A stretch of 64,000 bases of DNA from positions 10,069,044 to 10,133,043 of the forward strand of contig CM061243.1 of assembly GCA_030848705.1 (NCBI GenBank), in the 5' to 3' direction. Made by a program: the position numbers and the translations under genes. Under the pieces are notes generated by a model, which worked only from the letters and a program-made list of their open reading frames with translations, ran no database searches and was not told the DNA's origin. Position 1 is the first letter of the stretch. Every line of letters begins with the position of its first letter. The DNA is from Heracleum sosnowskyi. Lineage: Eukaryota; Streptophyta; Magnoliopsida; Apiales; Apiaceae. Positions 1-11,000 of this stretch are shown here, piece by piece.

Positions 1-440
1 CAAGAAAAGACAATTAAGCGATATTTTGAAGATGATATATTTACATGTACCCGCTTCGCACAATCCACTTCGTCATAATCCGTTTGAGCTATCGACCATA
101 AATGCAATTTCATACAAACTTTCATCATTAAATCAAAACCAACACTCACAATAAAGGAGAGAAACAAACACCCTTCCAAGGAGAGAAACAAACCGAAATT
201 CGAAACAGAAAATTTTAAATCTAAAAAACGAAACCACAATAAGAGATCATCGGTATACTCTCAAATCCAATAAGCTTCGCTTGAATCGTAGAAGAAAGAA
301 AATCAAAAGCTCTGATAATTAAGATCTAAATAACAAACCAAATAAATCAAATAAGATTATTTTTAGAATCCTCTTGGATCCTCTTAAAATATATAATTTT
401 TCTTGGTATAAGTTTTTTTTATTTTGATTAATTTTAAGAA
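1..440. other. Non-coding flank, copy A
   Basis: I see no gene here. The stretch matches 18122-18561 and lies upstream of where the copy A SNAP33-like gene should be. A short minus-strand open frame in the copy B equivalent (18106-18360) shows no recognisable domain and I do not call it a gene. Confidence 0.5.
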
Positions 441-1941
441 TACTCTTATAATATTATTAGCCAATAATTCGTGCGACGACTTTAACATTAATTTTGAAAT
501 TTATTTTTAAAATTTTTGAGAGTTTAGTACTTTTGAAATGCTACCTTTTTAAAAAATATTAAAAAAATACAACTTTAATACTTCAAATCTAAAAAAAAAA
601 TTAAATTTTAAAAAAATTTATTAGATTAATAAGCATGTAACCGTCCAAATTATCAATATATTTTGTTGTAATAATATAAATATAAATAAAAACGTTTTTT
701 TTTAAAAAGTCGTGTTTTTAAATTCTAATTAAAGTATAACTGAAAGAGTTTGTAGTTACATAATATATGTGAGTTTTGATTGAATTATATGAATTTTTAA
801 TTATATTTAATGTTTTATTAATTGTATTTGTTAAAATAATTTGTAGGCATATTAAAATAGGTAAAATATTTTAAATAATTAAACATATTAAGTAAGGGTT
901 TGTCTGTGATATTTTTGGGAAATAGAGCTTTTTAGTAAAAAAAAAACGTGTTTTAGTTGAAAATTTAATTAACCGTGATATTTTTGGAAAAAGTGAGGGA
1001 TTTTGTTAGATCTGAAAAAGGTAATGTCTTTTTATGAAAAGATTAAATAATTAAAATTTTTAAAATAAATTTTAAAATAAATAAATAACGGTTGCCCGAA
1101 AAGGAATAGTTTTAGTAAAGAAAAATAGAAAAAGTAATATGTTTTAGTTGAAAAAGGTAATTATCTGTAATTAAAAGTAATAAAATAAATAAGTAAAGGT
1201 TTATTCTTGATATTTTTGGAAAATGAGCGATTTTAAAAAGGCAAAATAGAAAAAGTAACATGTTTTAGTTGAATAAGTTAATTGTCTGTAATTAAAATTA
1301 TTATAATAGGTTTTAAAATAAATAAGTAAGGGTTGCGTGATATTTTTGGAAAAAGAGGGGTTTTAGTAAAAAAAATAGAAATAGTAGCATGAAAAAAATA
1401 ATTGCCCGTGATTTTTAAAAAGAGAGGATTTGTTAGAAAAAACAGAAAAACAATGTATTTTAGCCGAAAAGGTAATTGGTTAAAAATAATGTTATTAATT
1501 AATAATATCTTTTTAATAATAAGTATGTGTAATTAAAGTAAGAAAAAATAGAAACAGTAGCATGAAAAAGATAATTGCCCATGATTTTTTAAGAAAAAAT
1601 AGAGGATTTGTTAGAAAAAATAGAAAAGTGATGTATTTTAGCCGAAAAGGTAATTGGTTAAAGATAATGTTATTAATTAATAATATCTTTTTAAAAATAA
1701 GTAAGGATAATTAAGTAAACTCACTTAGCGACTTTAATGTTTCGTCTATTATATAATAATATAGATATCTTAAAACACGTGCGATACGCAGATTGTTTTT
1801 AATTATTTTTATTATTATTATTATTATTATTTAAATTTTAATATTTTATTAATTGTATTTGTTAAAAAAAATAAGTAGACATGTTTAATTTTTTTTAAAT
1901 AATTAAAAGTATTAAAATATATTTTAAAATAAATAAGTAAC
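440..1941 (-). mobile_element. AT-rich Helitron-like repeat array, copy A
   Basis: Very AT-rich sequence with repeated modules reading gtaattgcccgtgatatttttgg, each followed by runs of A and a gttttagttgaaaa block. Near 1735-1795 a module end (aatgtttcgtc..taatatag) abuts a GC-rich hairpin start (aaaacacgtgcgatacgc). These are the reverse complements of the 5' and 3' ends of the Helitron at 36548-38566. I read this as Helitron-like units in tandem on the minus strand. The gypsy element inserted into it at 1942. Outer boundaries are approximate. Confidence 0.55.
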
Positions 1942-2446
1942 TGTTATGGATTAAAAAACTTACTTGTGAATTTAATGCTAGGATTAATGAGCTTTCGAGC
2001 TTTAATGGCTGCATTTGTGTTTCGAGACTAACTCGGTCCTCACAAGGTGCCTACGTATCTCAAATCGTTATTGAGAATCAAGCCAAAGACGTAGTTCTGA
2101 TTGTAGGATCAGGGACCTTATATAGGCGTCTGGAGCCTAGTATTTAAGGTATGTTTAGGAGACTTAGTGAATAAGTCTTCTTTTTGATATTGGATAAACA
2201 TTGTATTTCTTGCTGGAGAATTCGCTTCCTTGTCGATAAAGGCTATGACTCATTAATTGCCTTTAATTGGGATTCTGGATCCTTCTTTGACTAATTTGCC
2301 ATAATTTGGACTCTTTTCATGAGCTGTATATTTTCCCTATTCATTAATTACGAAATTAATGAATAATTAGGGTGTCAGTCCTTAAATATCGGCCTTGTAA
2401 TTGAATCAGCAATTATATTTCTATAATTACTTTTCTGTCCATATCA
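1942..2446 (-). repeat. 3' LTR of gypsy copy A
   Basis: 505 bp, starting TGTTATGG and ending CCATATCA on the plus strand, so TG..CA bounded. The 5-bp target duplication GTAAC precedes it at 1937-1941. The minus strand carries a TATA-like CTATATAAGG about 320 bp into the LTR, a likely retrotransposon promoter. It matches the copy B left LTR almost exactly. Confidence 0.93.
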
Positions 2447-2459
2447 TTTGCCCCCCAAC
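2447..2459 (-). other. Polypurine tract of gypsy copy A
   Basis: On the sense (minus) strand the bases just before the 3' LTR read AGTTGGGGGGCAAA. This is a purine-rich run in the position where plus-strand DNA synthesis is primed. The same tract lies at 20571-20583 in copy B. Confidence 0.8.
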
Positions 2460-2549
2460 TTCTGGGAAAATCTTTCGAGGTTTTCGTAGAAGTTATCGCG
2501 TGTTTTTCCTCGAATTTTTTATTTTTCTGGAAAAGGCAGGTAAATTGTG

Positions 2550-3130
2550 TTCTGGGCGTGGGTACCCCCACCTAGGAGATGTTCTAGGCTTCCACGCCTA
2601 GAAACTATGTCTCCTGGGCGTGGGTATTTGCAAGATTGGCTCAAAGAGCTTCTGGGCGTGGGTACCCCCGCCTAGGAGACGTTCTAGGTTTCCACGCCTA
2701 GAAACTATGTCTCCTGGGCGTGGGTCTTCATAAGATTGGCTCAAAGAGCTTCTGGGCGTGGGTACCCCGCCTAGGAGACGTTCTAGGTTTCCACGCCTAG
2801 AAACTATGTCTCCTGGGCGTGGGTCTTCATAAGATTGGCTCAAAGAGCTTCTGGGCGTGGGTACCCCCGCCTAGGAGACGTCCTAGGTTGCCACGCCTAG
2901 AAACTATGTCTCCTGGGCGTGCTTTATAGAAGCTTTCCTCAATTAGTTTCTTGGCGTTGGTATCCCCGCCTATGAGACGTTCTAGGTTGCCACGCCTAGA
3001 AACTATGTCTCCTGAGCGAGCTTTATAGAAGCTTTCCTCAATTAGTTTCTTGGCGTTGGTATCCCCGCCTAGGAGACGTTCTAGGTTGCCACGCCTAGAA
3101 ATTATGTCTCCTGAGCGTGCTTTATAGAAA
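2550..3130. repeat. GC-rich minisatellite, ~100-bp period, copy A
   Basis: About six imperfect units of roughly 100 bp. Each holds ctgggcgtgggtacccccgc, cctaggagacgttctaggtt and ccacgcctagaaactatgtc. Units near 2648, 2748 and 2846 are close matches; those near 2945 and 3045 are more diverged (ttggcgttggtatcc). Within a unit the GC-rich halves are nearly self-complementary. The array lies between the 3' LTR and the antisense gene, the hypervariable 3' region where Tat/Ogre elements are known to carry tandem subrepeats. The small open frame on its minus strand is a by-product of the repeats. Confidence 0.88.
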
Positions 3131-3387
3131 TTGGGCCTTATGTCGTGCCTTTGTTCGGTTAAATTTAACCAATATATATATATATATTTATATGTTGAAT
3201 GTTCTATATTCTTCTAGAACCTTCAATATATGTCTCCCACCTATCAATTTTCCAGGTTCTTCTAGAACTTGTAATTCAAAATTTGAATTCGTTTGGGCTT
3301 CCCGCCTGTAAGAGGCCCAATGACCTGTTCTTGGTCCATTTACCGTCTATAAACGGTTCATTTGAACGTTACTACCGGCTGTAATTC

Positions 3388-3397
3388 CTATAAATTA
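3388..3397 (+). promoter_or_regulatory. TATA box of antisense gene, copy A
   Basis: CTATAAATTA lies about 212 bp upstream of the ATG at 3600, with no competing in-frame gene between. The spacing fits a transcript starting near 3420 with a 5' leader of about 180 nt. It would make the plus-strand gene independent of the LTR promoter, which reads the other strand. Confidence 0.55.
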
Positions 3398-3599
3398 AGT
3401 AGAGTAGAACTTCCATTTTTCACACTTCAAAGTCATTCTACTAAATTTTCTCAGAAACTTTCTTTAGAAAAGCTCTGCTAGGGTTCTGCGGCAAAGCGAT
3501 TTCCGGCTTCCAACCACCGTGGGTTTTTCCAGTTTCCGTTTAAAGCTTCATCTTCTTCATCAAGATTTCTGGGTTCAAGCATTCTTTGGAAGGATTTTA

Positions 3600-5447
3600 A
3601 TGGCGGATTCAAGCTCATCTCAATCCCAGCTATCTCAGCCCTCTCGCCCTGCTAGAGCAAACCGAGGTAATCCACCTCCAAAATATCTAGTTCATGCAAA
3701 CATTTTTTCCCTTAGAGATTTACTTTCTGATTTTGGGGATGCTTTTCCCAACCTTCTTCATTTAGAGGCCCATAATATTCCTTCTAAATACAAACAAAGT
3801 AGGGTTGACGATATTTCAGTTCTTTTCGGTATAAAGGCCCCTTATAGGGCCGTAGCTCCTGGCCCAAATGATAGGGCATGTTATCCTAAGCCTGGGGCCA
3901 TTAGGATGTACAAAGAAACTTTTTATTCTGGTTTTCGCCTTCCTCCTCACCCTTTTGTTCTTCGTTTATTAGCTGAGGTCCAAATTTGTCCCACACAACT
4001 AATGCCCAATGGGTGGAGATTCATATATTGCTTCTTGGCCCAATGCATGAAACATAGGGTAGAGCCCAGTGTATCAGTATTTCGATATCTCTTTAAATTT
4101 GTAAATGCTCCAGATGATATAGGTTGGGTTAATATTCAATATCGAACCTTAAACCGTAGTTGCTTCGTTTCTGGTTCTTCTCCCGACTCTCTTCCTTTGT
4201 GGAAAAAAGAGTGGTTCTATATTTACTTAGATGGGGATGATTGGAACAATTATTTTTGTCCTCACTTCACAAGGGCTACGGATGGTTCTTTAAGGTCCCT
4301 CAAATTAGGGGTAGATGATCTTGCGGCAATTCAACTCCTGACAGGTGATTGCTTGTATCATTGCAATCTCCTAATTTCTGAGGATAACCTTCAAGCTGTG
4401 GGGCTTAGTACCCTTGAACCTCGGGGTATATAACCTTAACTTTCTTTCTTTTATTCTAACTTGTTATCATATAATATGATAGTAACATTTGCCTTTTCTT
4501 TTCAGCCAAAGCTGCTTTGGGTGCTATTTTCAAGAGGAGGGATGACCATGCCTCTAAAGCTGTGGTGGTGGAAGTTGAGAGAGTTTCCAAACGGAAGAAG
4601 GCTGGAGATGGCTCCCCTGCTGTGGAGAAGGTGCCAGCTTTTTTGACTGAGCGGTCTATCCCTATTGATGAGGATCCCAACCCATTTGTGGTTAAATGGG
4701 GTTTACTCAACAGGGATACCATAGTTGGTGATTCCAGGGCTGCTGCAGAGTGGTCCAGGAATGTGGTCACTCCAAGGGACGCGGCCCATGTTGTAGAGTC
4801 CTCGGAGGATCTCCAAATCGAGCTTCTTGGGGCACAAGCCCTCGCCTATGTAAGTAATTTTTCACTTTGTTTTATTCCTTTCTTTAGTTGTTCTTTCCTC
4901 ATATATACTTGTGTTTCTGTAGGCTAATGCCTATCACCAAGCTGCTCTTCATAACTTGAAGACATTTCGAGGTGAAAAGCTGATAGCTGAGAGGGATAGA
5001 GACAGGTATTTCGCCTCCTCTACCTCAAATTTTGAGATGTTTAGAGGGGTTGAGAGGGAGCTTGTAGATGAGAAGGATAGGGTCAGGCAGCTGGAGGCCC
5101 AACTCCAAAGGGGTCGCGAGGATGTTATTGCTGAGTACAGAGCATCTAAGGAGTTTGATGACCTCCTTAATGCTGAGTATGATGCTAACTTTCCTAGCAC
5201 CTTTAAGGATTGTTGGGAATCAATCATTGAAGAGCTGGGGACGAAGATTGAAGGAGTGTCCTTGGATAAGTTCCCCGTTCCTGATTTATCTGGGGCATCC
5301 AAGGATACTATTATGGATACTGCCGACCTCACATCTCAGCCTATTGATGATTCTGAGCTCTTTCTGGATGGAGATTTGATGGATGTTGCTAAGGATGATG
5401 TTCCCCTTAACTTAGAGAAAGAGACTCCTCAGGATGATATAACATAG
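3600..5447 (+). CDS. Antisense extra ORF of Tat retrotransposon (Transposase_28-like), copy A, 3 exons
   Basis: Exons 3600-4425, 4506-4849 and 4923-5447 join through GT-AG introns of 80 and 73 bp with matching phases, giving about 564 aa. I chose the ATG at 3600 (MADSSSSQ) rather than the in-frame one at 3519 because a Ser/Gln-rich start is common in this group. Residues about 30-250 resemble the plant 'putative gypsy type transposon' family (PF04195), with the hallmark stretch FYSGFRLPPHPFVLRLLAEV. The last exon is rich in charged residues and probably forms a coiled coil. Extra ORFs, often antisense, between pol and the 3' LTR are known in Tat elements. Their function is unknown. It is convergent with the integrase end at 5737. 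Confidence 0.8.
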
Positions 5448-5736
5448 GTTGGCCCTGCGTGGCTATTTTATTTATTTATGTTCTTTTCTGAACTCACCCT
5501 TCGGGGTTTTAATTTAACTTTCTTAGTAAGTTTATTTCAGCTTTTCTAGCTTTTCTTGATTTTGCATGCTTAGTTCACATGTCTAACATAATGCATTGCA
5601 TATTTAATGAAATCATAAGAATATGGAATTCATAACTTTAAAAATGGGATCAACCCTTACATAGTACTCAAGTTTAAAAACTTGGGTTGGTTTCGTCGAA
5701 CCTTATTTCTAGTAGTGAGTCCACTTGGGAAACACT
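5448..5736. other. Gap between convergent antisense gene and pol, copy A
   Basis: 289 bp without coding potential. It should hold the 3' ends of both the plus-strand antisense transcript and the minus-strand pol frame. AT-rich stretches could supply polyadenylation signals, but none is decisive. Confidence 0.4.
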
Positions 5737-6377
5737 TTAAACATAATAAACTTTCAAATTGGAGGCATGCCAAGTCCTTGGCACCTCATGCCCTTCAAGG
5801 GTTTCTAGCTTGTATGAGCCTCGACCAAATACGTTCTTGACGCGATATGGTCCTTCCCAATTTGGGGCCAACTTCCCTTGTTGTCCAACTCCGGATGCTT
5901 CAATCTTTCTGAGAACCAAGTCTCCTTGACGAAAGAACCTTTCTTTAACCCTTAGGTTGTAGTAGAAAGATGCCTTCTTTTGATGTCCAACTATCTCGGC
6001 GTTTGCCTCATCTCTAACTTCGTCAATTAGATCTAAAGCTAGCCTCAAGCCTTCTTCATTTTCTTCTGGTTCATAAGCCTCGACTCTTGGAGATGTGTGA
6101 GTAATCTCCACTGGAACCACTGCCTCTGCCCCATACGCCAACAGGAAGGGGGTAGCTCCAGTGGTGACTTTACAAGTAGTACGATATGCCCACAGTATGG
6201 GAAGCAATTCGTCCACCCAAGTGTTTCTGGAGCGTTCAACTCTTTTCTTCAGTCCATCTAGGATAATTCGATTTGCAACCTCAGCTTGCCCATTAGCTTG
6301 AGGATGGGCAACAGAAGTGAAGCGCAACTTGATATCATTCTCATCACAATATTTTTTGAACTCATCATTGTTAAACT
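5737..6377 (-). pseudogene. Gypsy integrase C-terminal part, copy A (split by TRIM)
   Basis: The frame holds the end of the integrase core (FTSVAHPQANGQAEVANR, with the catalytic Glu region) and the C-terminal domain (LVLRKIEASGVGQQGKLAPNWEGPY, then a WHASNLKVYYV end). It continues the pol frame broken at 8030. The TRIM-like element with target duplication AAACT lies between. No start codon of its own is expected. The part is intact as a reading frame but separated from its catalytic Asp. Confidence 0.9.
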
Positions 6378-6904
6378 TGTTGGGTTTGACCGGTTGTTCA
6401 ACCCAATATGGTAATATGAGTTTGGGTGATTAAGACTGTTTTGGTAATAATTGTATGGGTAGACAATTATTATATATGGTAATAATTGTATGAATAGACA
6501 ATTATTATATATGGTATGTCTTGGTCATTATATTAGGGAATTAGGTACTAAGAATAAAAAGTCTTGTAAAACAAGTATGGTAAGTCTTGTAAAACAAGTA
6601 TGGCAAGTCTTGGTGGCTAAGTTTTGGGTGGCTATATAAACATAGTCATATTGTATTTGTTTGATATGTGTGCTTAAGAGATGTAATCGTCTTAGGTATT
6701 GTTTGGGAGATGCTTGAGCATTATTTGGGAGATGCTTGAGCATTGTTTGGCTTGAGTATCGTGTGAGTGATACACCGTTGGTGAGATTGATTGTATTATT
6801 GATAACTGTTTTGATTAATAATACAAGTTGGGACGTGGTTGTTTCCGCGTCATATATATTGGTGTGTTGTGAATCTCGAATTTGTGTAGTCCCTCAACCT
6901 AACA
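6378..6904 (+). repeat. 5' LTR of TRIM-like element, copy A
   Basis: 527 bp. It holds a TATA box (gctatataaa, 6631-6640) about 255 bp in. It is 22 bp longer than the 3' LTR because a gggagatgcttgagcatt-type unit is repeated near 6707-6750. Confidence 0.9.
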
Positions 6905-6906
6905 AG

Positions 6907-6919
6907 TGGTATCAGAGCC
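6907..6919 (+). other. Primer-binding site of TRIM-like element, copy A
   Basis: TGGTATCAGAGCC lies two bases after the 5' LTR. It is the standard plant complement of the initiator-tRNA-Met 3' end, usual in copia elements. Confidence 0.9.
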
Positions 6920-7524
6920 GAGGTTCGTGAATCATGATGGATATGAGGTTAGAGGAAAGTTCAAGATTCAATTGATATGGCAGAGTACAATGAAGGATTC
7001 GCTGACAAGAAGCCTACTAACGTGGGAGGAGACAAAGTTACGTGTAGTATGGCGGTTGACTTGCACCGTGGTTCAATTTGTTTGGGCTCGAGATGGAAGA
7101 AGATGGAAGAGATCATCGCAATAGTTTCAATGGCTTGATCAACCAGGTAAACGAGTTGGATGATATTAGTGTTCTTCTACTAGCCGAAAGATTGAGGAAG
7201 CAAGGATCGGGTGACTCAACTGATGGAAGGGCACTCGTGATGGATGATGCACGTGATTTTTGTAGATGGATACATCGTTATGATGAAGAACGATGGTTTG
7301 AAGGTCACTATACGGGTTTTAGTGATTCTCAAGATTTGAAGAGCAAGAGATGAGATTCTTGTTCGAGGGGAGGCATAGCAGATGGACGTTGATGTCTCTG
7401 ATGGTTACTGAATGTTTGGAAGAGCAAGAGAGTTCTTGTTCGAGGGGAGGCATGGCGGAGGGACGTCAATGTCGTTGATGGATACCGTTCAACCTGATAT
7501 GGGTATTGGGTTGAAGGGGAGGAT

Positions 7525-8029
7525 TGTTGGGTTTGACCGGTTGTTCAACCCAATATGGTAATATGAGTTTGGGTGATTAAGACTGTTTTCGTAATAATTG
7601 TATGGATAGACAATTATTATATATGGTAATAATTGTATGGATAGACAATTATTATATATGGTATGTCTTGGTCATTATATTAGGGAATTAGGTACTAAGA
7701 ATAAAAAGTCTTGTAAAACAAGTATGGTAAGTCTTGTAAAACAAGTATGGCAAGTCTTGGTGGCTAAGTTTTGGGTGGCTATATAAACATAGTCATATTG
7801 TATTTGTTTGATATGTGTGCTTAAGAGATGTAATCGTCTTAGGTATTGTTTGGGAGATGCTTGAGCATTGTTTGGCTTGAGTATCGTGTGAGTGATACAC
7901 CGTTGGTGAGATTGATTGTATTATTGATAACTGTTTTGATTAATAATACAAGTTGGGACGTGATTGTTTCCGCGTCATATATATTGGTGTGTTGTGAATC
8001 TCGAATTTGTGTAGTCCCTCAACCTAACA
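7525..8029 (+). repeat. 3' LTR of TRIM-like element, copy A
   Basis: 505 bp, directly after a purine tract. Apart from the 22-bp duplication in the 5' LTR, the two LTRs differ at only a handful of positions, so the insertion is fairly young but older than the tandem duplication. Confidence 0.9.
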
Positions 8030-11000
8030 AAACTGAGTTCCATTGTCCGTAACCAGGACTCGTGGAATCCCATATCTGCATATCACATTTTCCCAGAAGA
8101 AGTGCATCACTTGCTTGGTGGTTATCTTGGCCAATGGTTTAGCCTCAATCCACTTGGTGAAGTAGTCGATTGCTACTATCAAGAACTTTATTTGAGCACT
8201 CGCCATTGGAAATGGTCCGAGTATCTCCATTCCCCACATAGCAAAGGGGATAGGTGAGTTAATGGATGTCATCATCTCTGGTGGTTGTCTAACCACTGGT
8301 GCATACTTCTGGCACCGTTCACACTTCTTCACATAGCTTTTAGCATCAGCAAGCATGCTTGGCCAATAGAAACCTAGGCGGGTGACTTTATGAGCAAGGG
8401 CTCTGCCCCCCAAGTGTTGCCCACAGATTCCTTCATGCACTTCCTTTAGGGCCAATTCTGCCTCTTGAGGTCTCAAACATTTCAGATATGGAATGATGAA
8501 AGACTTCTTGTATAGGAGTCCCTCAATCAGGGTATACCTTAGTGCTCTGACGTATAGCTTTCGTGCTTCTGAAGTATCGTTGGGTAGCCACCCAGTTTCC
8601 AGATGAGCTTTGATGGGATCCATCCAACAGCTGCCAACATCAATGGGTGCTACCAACTTTCCGTTGATGCTTGGGGTCTTCAAGACTTGGAAGTATACAG
8701 TCCCTGCATAGTTTTCAATTTCAGAAGAAGCAAACTTAGACAGGGCATCAGCCTTCACGTTCTCTTCCCTTGGAATGTGCTCCACATAGCATTCGTCAAA
8801 TTGAGTCATGATGGCCTTGACAAGTTTCAAGTACTTGGCCATGACTTCATCTCTGGCCTCAAATTCCCCATTTACTTGGGAAACCACTAGCCTCGAGTCT
8901 CCACATACTTTCAGAGTTTTGACCCTCAAGGCTCCAGCCAGCCCTAAGCCAGCTATTAGAGCTTCATACTCAGCCTCATTGTTTGTCGTTGGGAAGTCAA
9001 GTTTTAGTGCATACTCAATGAGGAATCCATCAGGACTTTGTAGCACTAAACCAGCTAAGCTTGATTTTGTTTTTGATGCTCCATCAAAATAGAGCACCCA
9101 ATATTCTTTGAAGTCCATTTCTTGATCTTTCTTGTCTTCTACTATTACTTCCTGCCCCCCGACTTCTTGGTTGTCAATGGTGCATTCAACCATGAAGTCA
9201 GCAAGTGCTTGAGCTTTTATGGCCGTTCGAGGCTTATACTTGATGTCGAATTCACCCAATTCAATGGCCCATTTGATCAATCTTCCACTAACTTGAGGGC
9301 TATGCAAGATGTTTCTTAGAGGTTGATTAGTCAAGACCTCCATCTTGTGAGCCTGGAAGTACGGGCGTAGCTTTCTTGAGGCCATTATCAAGGCTATGGT
9401 AAACTTCTCAATCGTTGAGTAGTTTATTTCTGCCCCATGTAGGATCTTGCTCACGTAGTAGATGGGTTTCTGAATCTTTAACTCCTCTTTTACCAAAACG
9501 GCTCCAAGGGCTGTGCTAGAGACCGCCAAGTACAAATAGAGAATTTCCCCTGGCTTGGGTTTTGCCAACAGCGGTGCCTCAGCCATGTATTTCTTCAGGG
9601 CCTCAAAGGCCTCTTGACTTTCAGTCGTCCATTCAAATTTTTTCACTTTCTTGAGTGCTTTAAAGAAAGACAAGCACTTCTCTCCTGACTTGGAGATGAA
9701 TCTTCCCAATGCTGCCACTCTTCCCGTTAGTTTTTGGACATCCTTGACAGTCTTTGGTGATTCCATGTCTAGAATCGCTTTGATTTTATCGGGATTGGCC
9801 TCGATTCCTCTCTTGGAAACCATTAGGCCTAAAAACTTTCCCGAGCCTACACCAAAGGCACACTTAGCTGGATTCAACATCATTTTGTGGTGCCTTAGCA
9901 CTTCAAATGCCTCTCGGAGGTGCTTAATGTGATCGGCCTTATCGAGGCTCTTGACTAACATGTCATCTACGTAGACCTCCATGGTTTTTCCAATTAGGTG
10001 TCCAAAAATTTTGTTCACCCATCTTTGGTATTTTGCCCCTGCATTCTTAAGGCCAAATGCCATGACTAGATAACAGAAAACACCAAAGTCAGTGATGAAC
10101 GATACCTTGGAGACGTCATCTTTGTGCATCTTGATTTGATTGTATCCACTGAAGCCATCCATGAAGCTAAGCATCTCGTGTCCAGCTGTAGCATCTATTA
10201 GTGCATCAATCCTTGGTAAGGAAAAACAATCCTTAGGACATGCATCATTCAAGTCAGTGAAGTCCACACACATCCTCCATTTTCCATTGGCCTTTTTGAC
10301 CATCACGGGGTTAGCCAACCATTCCGGGAATTGTATCTCTTCAATGAATCCGGCCTCTAGAAGTTTTTCAACTTCTTGTTTAATGGCCTCTTGCCTTTCT
10401 GGAGCAAAATTTCTCTTCTTTTGTTTCACCGTCTTTCTTTCAGGATCCACATTCAACTTGTGAGTTATCAATTGGGGATCAATCCCTGGCATATCAGCCA
10501 TTGTCCAAGCAAAAACATCATTATTCTCTTGAAGAAAAGATATGAGCTTGCTTTTCAATGGCTCAGGTAGTAGTGCTCCAACATATGTCACCTTCTCCGT
10601 TTCACCAGGGACTAAGGGAATGGGGATTAAATCCTCGGCTGGCTTCCCTCTTCGGTCCTCATTGTCACTAGTATTCATGTCTTCAATTGGAAGAACTTGC
10701 CCCCCGATTCCATCAGGCCTTAACGCTGCTACATAACAACTTCTAGCCATCTTCTGGTCTCCTCGTTCTTCACCAATCCCATTCCTCGTTGGGAACTTGA
10801 TTTTCAGATGATAAGATGAGGCAACAGCCTTGAACGCATGAAGACCAGTCCTTCCTAGGATTGCATTGTAGGTTGAAGTTGCTTTTATAACTATGAAGTT
10901 CAACATCTGAGTAGACGTATTCATCCCTTGCCCCATGGTCATTGGGAGTTGGATAGTGCCTTCCACTTTTGCTTCCACCCCGTTGAATCCGTATATAGGC

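Larger units (their letters stand above)
6378..8029 (+). mobile_element. TRIM-like non-autonomous LTR retrotransposon, copy A
   Basis: 1652 bp: LTRs at 6378-6904 and 7525-8029 begin TGTTGGG and end CCTAACA, flanked by the target duplication AAACT (6373-6377 and 8030-8034). The internal region is only 620 bp. It starts with a tRNA-iMet-type primer-binding site and ends with a purine tract (TTGAAGGGGAGGA). There is no gag or pol. The only frame of note is 91 codons (7078-7353), without a recognised domain. Any mobility must come from an autonomous partner, likely a copia type given the PBS. It interrupts the gypsy integrase. Confidence 0.92.

Noticed and set aside
2598..2843. Minus-strand frame of 81 codons with repeated protein sequence
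   Set aside because: It lies wholly in the minisatellite and its protein repeats mirror the DNA repeats; there is no promoter or domain.
2550..3130. CRISPR-like direct repeats
   Set aside because: Units are contiguous ~100-bp minisatellite copies without unique spacers, in a plant retrotransposon.
4456..5379. Frames overlapping the antisense gene on both strands
   Set aside because: They are other-frame shadows of exons 2 and 3; they lack domains and the exon frame explains the region.
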